This document shows positions 59,488 to 64,000 of a stretch of DNA of 64,000 nt, in pieces. Each line of letters begins with the position of its first letter. The stretch's first letter is position 1. The position numbers and the translations under genes are program-made. The DNA comes from Nocardioides dongkuii (GTDB lineage Bacteria; Actinomycetota; Actinomycetes; Propionibacteriales; Nocardioidaceae): positions 2,356,001-2,420,000 of the forward strand of contig NZ_CP059903.1 of assembly GCF_014127485.1 (NCBI RefSeq), given 5' to 3'. The notes under the pieces were generated by a model. It ran no database searches. It was given only the letters and a program-made list of their open reading frames with translations, and was not told the origin of the DNA.

Positions 59488-60819
59488 CTAGCTCGCCCTC
59501 GTGGTGCGCGGGTCGAGGCCGTACTGGCGTGGGACGCCGAGATGGTCGCGCAGGGTGGTGCCGGCGTAGTCGTGGGGGTACAGCCCGCGGTCCTGGAGGA
59601 TCGGGACGACCTCGTCGACGAAGGTGTCGACGTCGGTCTCGTTGACGTCGGGCGACACCCAGAAGCCGTCGACGGCCTCGGCCTCGAACCACTCCTGCAG
59701 GTGGTCCGCCACGACCGTGGCCGGCCCGACGGGTGTGGGGTGGTAGTCGATGATGCCGTGGGCCAGGATCTCAGCGAGGGTCCAGCCCTCGCGTGCGATC
59801 TCGAGGGCCTTCGCCGATCTCGGGTCGACGGGGCTGGCGCGCGCCGCGGTCAGCTGGGCCGGGGTGAGCGGCGCGTCCAGCTGGCTGGCATCGAGCGACA
59901 GCCCGAGCATGGTTCCCAGGTAGGGGACGCGGCTCGGGAAGAGGTCCCGGTTCAGGGCGGCACGACGGGCCAGCGCGTCCGGGACGGTGCGGCCCAGGGC
60001 CGGCATGACGCCTGCGAAGTACTTGACCTCGTCGGGGTCGCGGCCCGCCTGACGTGCCGCTCCTCGGGCGGCCTCACGTTGGGCGCGGGCGTCGTCGATG
60101 GTGAAGGCGGCGCCGATGACCCCGCTGGCGTAGCGTCCCGCGATGGTCAGTCCGTACTCGCCTCCGCCGGCGGAGAAGATGACCGGCTGCCCTTGCTCGG
60201 ACGGCGGGATCGGCAGCGGGCCGCGGGAGGCGACGTACCTGCCCTGCAGGTTGACGGGCTGGACCTTCGAGCTGTCGACGAAGGCGCCCGTCGCGGCGTC
60301 CTTCACCCAGGCATCCTCCTGCCAGCTGCCCCACAGGGCCTGGACGACCTGGATGGTCTCGTGGGCGCGTCCGTAGCGTGCTGGTCGGTCGGCGATCTCC
60401 TGGCCGAAGTTGGCGGCGGCCGCCGGGTCGCTGGTCGTGACGGCGTTCCACCCGGCGCGGCCATGGCTCATCACGTCGAGGGTCTTGAACTGCCGAGCGG
60501 TGTTGTACGGCTCGTTGAACGTCGTCGAGCCGGTGGCGACGAGCCCGATGCGTTCCGTGGAGCGGGCGATGGCGGCGAGCGTGAGCATCGGGTCGAGGGT
60601 GGCCTGGGGCACCTGGCGGTCCAGGTCCCGGGTCATCGCCAGCGAGTCGGGAAGGAACAGGAAGGCGAACTTCCCGCGCTCGGCTGCCTGGGCGTACCGC
60701 ACCTGGGCGTCGAAGCTCGTGTAGTTGCCCGGGTCGACGCCGGGCGCCCGCCAGGCCAGGGCCTGGGAGCCGTAGCCGGTTCCCAGGTGCATGCCGAGGA
60801 TCATCGTGCGACGGGTCAT
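59488..60819 (-). CDS. FMN-dependent LLM monooxygenase, NtaA/SnaA/DszA family
   Basis: A 443-residue luciferase-like monooxygenase that needs reduced FMN. YTSFDAQVRYAQAAERGKFAFLFLPDSLA, VSHGRAGWNAVTTSDPAAAANFG as VMSHGRAGWNAVTT, and the AGGGEYGLTIAGRYASGVIGAAF barrel segment match the nitrilotriacetate monooxygenase group. Start is ATG at 60819 (MTRRTMILG). Third gene in a MerR, reductase, monooxygenase series on the minus strand. Substrate unknown (an N- or S-containing organic compound is usual for the family). Confidence 0.82.
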   Translation of the reverse strand: MTRRTMILGMHLGTGYGSQALAWRAPGVDPGNYTSFDAQVRYAQAAERGKFAFLFLPDSLAMTRDLDRQVPQATLDPMLTLAAIARSTERIGLVATGSTTFNEPYNTARQFKTLDVMSHGRAGWNAVTTSDPAAAANFGQEIADRPARYGRAHETIQVVQALWGSWQEDAWVKDAATGAFVDSSKVQPVNLQGRYVASRGPLPIPPSEQGQPVIFSAGGGEYGLTIAGRYASGVIGAAFTIDDARAQREAARGAARQAGRDPDEVKYFAGVMPALGRTVPDALARRAALNRDLFPSRVPYLGTMLGLSLDASQLDAPLTPAQLTAARASPVDPRSAKALEIAREGWTLAEILAHGIIDYHPTPVGPATVVADHLQEWFEAEAVDGFWVSPDVNETDVDTFVDEVVPILQDRGLYPHDYAGTTLRDHLGVPRQYGLDPRTTRAS

Positions 60820-60847
60820 GGGAGTCCTTGTCGAGACGTGGGGATGC

Positions 60848-61564
60848 TCAGAACGCGCGTCCGGCCACGTCCGGGCGATGCGACGCGGCCAGCAGCTCGC
60901 GCAGGCGCTGAGCGGGGAGCGGGGCGCCCGGGTCGGCGAGCCAGTCCCGAGCGAAGAGCTCGGGATCGGCGACGTAGATCGTCGTGTACGCGCCCGACTC
61001 GGGCTCGAACCGCCACGACTCGGCCAGGCTGCCGGCGTCGACGGGGTCGAAGCCGAGGGTGTCGATGAGGGCGCACACCGCACGCTTCGCGTCGACGTCG
61101 TCACCGGCGACGGCGAGACCCGAGCGGTCGGGAGCCCCCGCCGGCCGCGCGAGCGCGGGGATGTGATGGGCGACGATGTTGTTGAACGCCTTGACGAGCA
61201 CGGCTCCGGGCAGGAGCGACTCCTCGTACTCGGCCGTGGTCATGGCGCCGGAGTCGAGGACCTCGATCCGGCCGTCGCGCGAGGGGTAGTAGTTGCCCGT
61301 CGAGAGGACCGTCCGCCCGGCGAGCGCCTCGACCGGGAGAGCCTCGTACGCCGTCAGCGGCACCGCGACGACGACCAGCTCGCCGAACGTGGCCGCCTCG
61401 GCGGCCTCGCCGGCGCGCGCGCCGGCACCGAGCTCGCCGACGAGCTCGGCCAGCGACTCGGGACCGCGGGAGTTCGCCAGCAGGACCTCGTGCCCCGCGG
61501 CCACCGCGAGGCGCGCGATCGCAGCGCCGATCGCGCCGCTCCCGATGATGCCGAGCTTCGTCAT
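60848..61564 (-). CDS. NADPH-dependent F420 reductase-family dinucleotide-binding protein
   Basis: A 238-residue Rossmann protein. LGIIGSGAIGAAIARLAVAAGHEVLLANSRGPESL (4-38, read in two parts) binds NADP as in F420H2:NADP oxidoreductases; VVVAVPLTAYEALP, TGNYYPSRDG and LVKAFNNIVAHHI continue the family pattern. The start is ATG at 61564, just downstream of a MerR-type operator. Supplying or using reduced deazaflavin or flavin for the next gene's monooxygenase is an inference. Confidence 0.8.
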   Translation of the reverse strand: MTKLGIIGSGAIGAAIARLAVAAGHEVLLANSRGPESLAELVGELGAGARAGEAAEAATFGELVVVAVPLTAYEALPVEALAGRTVLSTGNYYPSRDGRIEVLDSGAMTTAEYEESLLPGAVLVKAFNNIVAHHIPALARPAGAPDRSGLAVAGDDVDAKRAVCALIDTLGFDPVDAGSLAESWRFEPESGAYTTIYVADPELFARDWLADPGAPLPAQRLRELLAASHRPDVAGRAF

Positions 61565-61608
61565 GTCGTCTCTTCCTTCGGTCAGCGCCACGCGTCCATG
61601 GTGAAACA

Positions 61609-61630
61609 TTCACACCAGTGTGAAGGTCAA
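61609..61630 (-). promoter_or_regulatory. MerR-type operator-promoter
   Basis: TTCACACCAGTGTGAA (61609-61624) is a perfect palindrome with a 2-nt centre. On the minus strand it directly follows a TTGACC -35 (61630-61625), so the dyad sits between -35 and -10 as in MerR-family promoters. It controls the reductase-monooxygenase pair. Confidence 0.65.
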
Positions 61631-61646
61631 ACCGACGCGGGTGCAC

Positions 61647-62033
61647 CTAGGGGGTGGACGAGCGCTCCCGCTCGGTGTTGCGGTCCATCGCTTCGAGGTA
61701 GCGGTCGAGCGCGTCGCGATTGTGCTCGAGGAACGCGACGCGCTCGGTCATGCGGTCGCGCTCACGCACGAGGAGCTCGCGCAGCTCGGGGTCCGGATCC
61801 ACGACGACGATCTCTGTCGACTCGCCGAGGCAGGGAAGCATGTCGCCGATGATCCGGGTCGGGATCCCGGAGTCGAGCAGGCCGCGCACCTTCATGACGC
61901 GGTCGACCAGGTACTCGTCGTACTCGCGGTAGCCGTTGTCGAGGCGTCGAGGTGAGATCAGGCCTTGTTCCTCGTAGTAGCGAAGCATCCGCGCGGGGAC
62001 GCCGGTGCGCTGTGCCAGCTCGCCGATCCGCAC
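61647..62033 (-). CDS. MerR-family transcriptional regulator
   Basis: A 128-residue regulator. MRIGELAQRTGVPARMLRYYEEQGLISPRRLDNGYREYDEYLVDRV (1-46, read in parts) is the winged helix-turn-helix with the RYYE signature, followed by a long dimerisation helix with few cysteines (one, in MLPCLGES), so a metal sensor is unlikely. GTG at 62033 has AGGAGG upstream. Lies just upstream of the operator it should bind. Confidence 0.87.
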   Translation of the reverse strand: MRIGELAQRTGVPARMLRYYEEQGLISPRRLDNGYREYDEYLVDRVMKVRGLLDSGIPTRIIGDMLPCLGESTEIVVVDPDPELRELLVRERDRMTERVAFLEHNRDALDRYLEAMDRNTERERSSTP

Positions 62034-62173
62034 CTGCGCCTCCTGTCGGTCAGCATCACATCCATGTCAACGTTATCTCGCGCGGAGATGGGGCGCGTGA
62101 TCGGGCGTCGCGGGGCGGAACGCTCCTCGGCACGGCGGGATTGCGCCCGCACGGCGGCATGGGCCGTCGCGCG

Positions 62174-62410
62174 TCAGCCCTCCGGCAGGTCGGCGAAGGC
62201 CTGCTTCATGTCGCGGTACCAGCCCAGCGACTTCTTGGGGTGCCGCCAGCGGCCCTTCATCGCGTCGCGGGCCTCCTGGTGGGTCGCGTCGCCGGCCTTC
62301 TCGGCGTCCTTGAGGTGCTGGTCCTGGGCGGCGATCACGTCGTCAGCGGTCTCCCCACGGTGCGCGAGCTCGCAGGGTCCGCCGAGCTGGCGGCAGGTCA
62401 TGGTCTTCAT
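62174..62410 (-). CDS. Small DUF1059-like protein
   Basis: A 78-residue protein: MKTMTCRQLGGPCELAHRGETADDVI..HLKDAEKAGD with Cys6 and Cys13, as in DUF1059 proteins, then a basic tryptophan-rich tail (KGRWRHPKKSLGWYRDMKQAF). ATG at 62410 is chosen over 62446 because GGAGGAGGG precedes it. Function unknown. Downstream of the SigJ-like gene, possibly co-transcribed. Confidence 0.68.
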   Translation of the reverse strand: MKTMTCRQLGGPCELAHRGETADDVIAAQDQHLKDAEKAGDATHQEARDAMKGRWRHPKKSLGWYRDMKQAFADLPEG

Positions 62411-62483
62411 GGTGCCCTCCTCCGGGTGTGGCTTCTCTGGGTTCATGGTGCTGACGAATGGGGCGGGCCGGGTGTGACCGGCG

Positions 62484-63338
62484 TCAGCCGCGCGGCCGGC
62501 CGCCGTCCCGGCGTACCACCTGCGCGAGGACGTCGGGCGCGGCGCGGAACGTGATCGCGCGAACCAGCCCGTCGCCGACGCTGAAGTCGAAGACGACCCG
62601 CGCCTCGCCGAGGTGGAACCAGGCGGTGGCCGGCCGGTCGCCGACGAAGACCGGGAGCGCCGCCTGGGCGCTGCCGTTGAAGAACGTCGCCACCTCGTCG
62701 CGGCCCTCGATCTGCCGAGGGGTGCCGGCGGCGATCGCGGCGTCGTCCGCGGACACCACGGCGTCCGGCGCCAGCAGGCGCAGCAGCCGGTCGAAGTCGC
62801 CGTTCCTGGCTGCCGCCATGAAGGCGTCGACCACCTCCCAGTCCGCCAGCCGGTCCTCCGGCACGGGCTGGGCGACCTTCGCCCGGGCCCGCGAGGCGAG
62901 CTTGCGGGCCGCGGCCGGGGTGGTGTCGAGGACGGCCGCGATGGTGGGGAACTCGAAGCCGAAGCTGTCGTGGAGCACGAAGGCCACCCGCTCCCGCGGG
63001 GAGAGCCGGTCGAGCACCACGTGCAGCGCGAGACCGACGGTGTCGGCGAGCGCGACGTCGTCGGCCGGGTCCGGGACCGTGTCCCCCGGCCCGAGCTCCT
63101 CGACCTCCTCGACGGGCACCGGCGTACGGGACCGCAGCCGGTCCAGGCACAGCCGGGTGGTCACCGTGGTGAGCCAAGCCGGGAGGCTCTCGATCTCGGC
63201 GTCCGTGCCGTGCAGGCGCAGCCACGCCTGCTGCACGACGTCCTCCGCCTCCGCCCGGTCACCGAGCACCCGGCCGGCGATCGCCACCAGGCGTGGCCGC
63301 TCGGCCTCGAAGTCCTCCGTCTGTCCCACGCCGGTCAC
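62484..63338 (-). CDS. ECF41/SigJ-like sigma factor with C-terminal SnoaL-like domain
   Basis: A 284-residue sigma factor. Region 2: DRAEAEDVVQQAWLRLHG (about 27-44). Region 4: LDRLSPRERVAFVLHDSFGFEFPTIAAVLDTTPAAARKLASRA (about 108-150). A C-terminal NTF2/SnoaL-like domain (about 165-275, FMAAARNGDFDRLLRLLAPDAVVSADD) ends with RRDGG, similar to the DGGG motif of ECF41 factors, in which this domain regulates activity in place of a separate anti-sigma factor. GTG start at 63338. Confidence 0.85.
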   Translation of the reverse strand: MTGVGQTEDFEAERPRLVAIAGRVLGDRAEAEDVVQQAWLRLHGTDAEIESLPAWLTTVTTRLCLDRLRSRTPVPVEEVEELGPGDTVPDPADDVALADTVGLALHVVLDRLSPRERVAFVLHDSFGFEFPTIAAVLDTTPAAARKLASRARAKVAQPVPEDRLADWEVVDAFMAAARNGDFDRLLRLLAPDAVVSADDAAIAAGTPRQIEGRDEVATFFNGSAQAALPVFVGDRPATAWFHLGEARVVFDFSVGDGLVRAITFRAAPDVLAQVVRRDGGRPRG

Positions 63339-63406
63339 CCTCCCACTCGCTCCGTCGTCCTGCTGACGTTCGAGGCGGGCCGGGTGTGACCGCGCGGCCG
63401 CGGGTC

Positions 63407-63490
63407 GCCGTACTGGACCGACGGACCTTCCGCTTGACCGACGAAACTCCGTCGGTCAAGCGTCAGATTCACCGGTCGACCGGTGAATCC
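63407..63490 (+). repeat. Solo copy of the cassette B repeat
   Basis: Same layout as 25492-25575: CGTACTGGACCGAC tail, hairpin CGCTTGACCGACG / CGTCGGTCAAGCG, then the palindrome GATTCACCGGTC / GACCGGTGAATC. In the hairpin a T-A pair of the other copies is a G-C pair here, both sides having changed. The outermost bases of the palindrome have decayed. It lies between the methyltransferase stop and the SigJ-like start; no nuclease gene is attached. Confidence 0.93.
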
Positions 63491-63524
63491 TCCCCGCCGG
63501 CGCGCGGCCGGATCCGGGCCCGAC

Positions 63525-64000
63525 TCAGGCCTTGCGGCCGACGACGTACAGCCGGGAGGTGGTCTCACCGCGCGCGGTGAGGGGACCGCGGTGGTACCAC
63601 TCGACGTCGACGAGCCCCGCCGCCTCGACGAGCGCCACGACCGCGGCCGGGTCGTGCTGCACGAAGTCGAGCGGCGGCACCTCGGCGTCGAACCAGCTCG
63701 TCATCCGCCGCACCCCGGCGCCGGCCTGCACGGCGACCACGAGCCACCCGTCGGTGTCGAGCGGGCGCACCAGGGCGGCGAGCGCGTCGGGGAGCTCGGA
63801 CTCGGCGAGGTGGATCAGGGAGTACCACGCGAGGACGGCGCGCCAGCCGGTGGCGTTCTCGGGCCGCATCAGCCGCCGCAGGTCGCCGACGTCGTACCGG
63901 ACCCCGGGGTGCAGCGCCCGGGCCTGCTCGACCATCTCGGGGGTGAGGTCCAGCCCGCGGGCGTCCACGCCCGCCGCGGCGAGGTACGCCGTGACCCGGC
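63525..64000 (-). CDS. SAM-dependent methyltransferase, C-terminal part (5' end outside window)
   Basis: Open to the window edge on the minus strand; 158 residues are visible. AYLAAAGVDARGLDLTPEMVEQARALHPGVRYDVGDL (read in parts) is the SAM-binding acidic loop and motif II. VLAWYSLIHLAESELPDAL and GWLVVAVQAG follow the class I methyltransferase fold. GTG at 63968 is internal, not the start, because coding continues upstream. Substrate unknown. Its stop is followed by the solo repeat, which may serve as terminator. Confidence 0.8.
   Translation of the reverse strand, partial: RVTAYLAAAGVDARGLDLTPEMVEQARALHPGVRYDVGDLRRLMRPENATGWRAVLAWYSLIHLAESELPDALAALVRPLDTDGWLVVAVQAGAGVRRMTSWFDAEVPPLDFVQHDPAAVVALVEAAGLVDVEWYHRGPLTARGETTSRLYVVGRKA

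Noticed and set aside
62034..62173. A gene between the MerR and DUF1059-like genes
   Set aside because: Only GC-biased shadow frames are present; the region more likely holds the MerR promoter.

Overview
The window is high-GC actinobacterial DNA. Gene content and order suggest a steroid-degrading member of the Nocardioidaceae (Nocardioides/Pimelobacter type). That placement is inferred from GC content, many GTG starts, TANNNT leaderless promoters, gene order shared with mycobacteria and rhodococci, and the style of the intergenic repeats. It has not been checked against a database.

Most of the window is one large sterol/cholate catabolic locus. Side-chain degradation genes occupy 1-24372: an acyl-CoA dehydrogenase tail, two FadD17-like ligases, FadD19/EchA19, a FadD8-like ligase, an F420-type oxidoreductase, a DUF35 protein with Ltp4/Ltp3, two tandem CYP125-type P450s and FadA5. 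C/D-ring (HIP) degradation under KstR2 fills 25580-30737 (two SDRs, EchA20, IpdA, IpdB, IpdC) and 37490-45867 (FadA6, KstR2, IpdF, FadE30, FadD3, FadE31-33). A/B-ring degradation fills 47021-56226 (HsaB, C, D, A; HsaF, G, E; KstD; a MaoC-like hydratase). Seven KstR-type boxes (TNNAACNNGTTNNA) and two KstR2-type palindromes (ACCAAGCA..TGCTTGGT) sit at the promoters. In most cases a -10 hexamer overlaps or abuts the box and lies 6-8 nt from the start codon, which points to leaderless transcription.

Between ipdC and fadA6 is a separate module: TetR regulator, Baeyer-Villiger-type flavoprotein, alpha/beta hydrolase, zinc alcohol dehydrogenase and SDR. It resembles an alcohol to ketone to ester to acid pathway and the mycobacterial mymA-lipR-sadH-adhD group. 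The right end (56226-64000) is ordinary accessory chromosome: an ECF sigma factor with a membrane partner, an MFS exporter, a MerR-controlled flavin monooxygenase pair, an ECF41/SigJ-like sigma factor and a truncated methyltransferase.

The most unusual feature is a recurring architecture. Three small nuclease genes, one GIY-YIG and two winged-helix (AbiEi-like) plus PD-(D/E)XK (DUF559-like) fusions, each sit between inverted copies of their own hairpin-forming repeat. All three occupy the gap between the stop codons of two convergent genes of the catabolic locus. One repeat family also has a solo copy at 63407-63490 with a compensatory stem substitution, and the GIY-YIG repeats include what look like empty units next to the occupied one. 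I propose that these are nuclease-driven, REP/RAYT-like repeat cassettes that target 3' ends and terminators.
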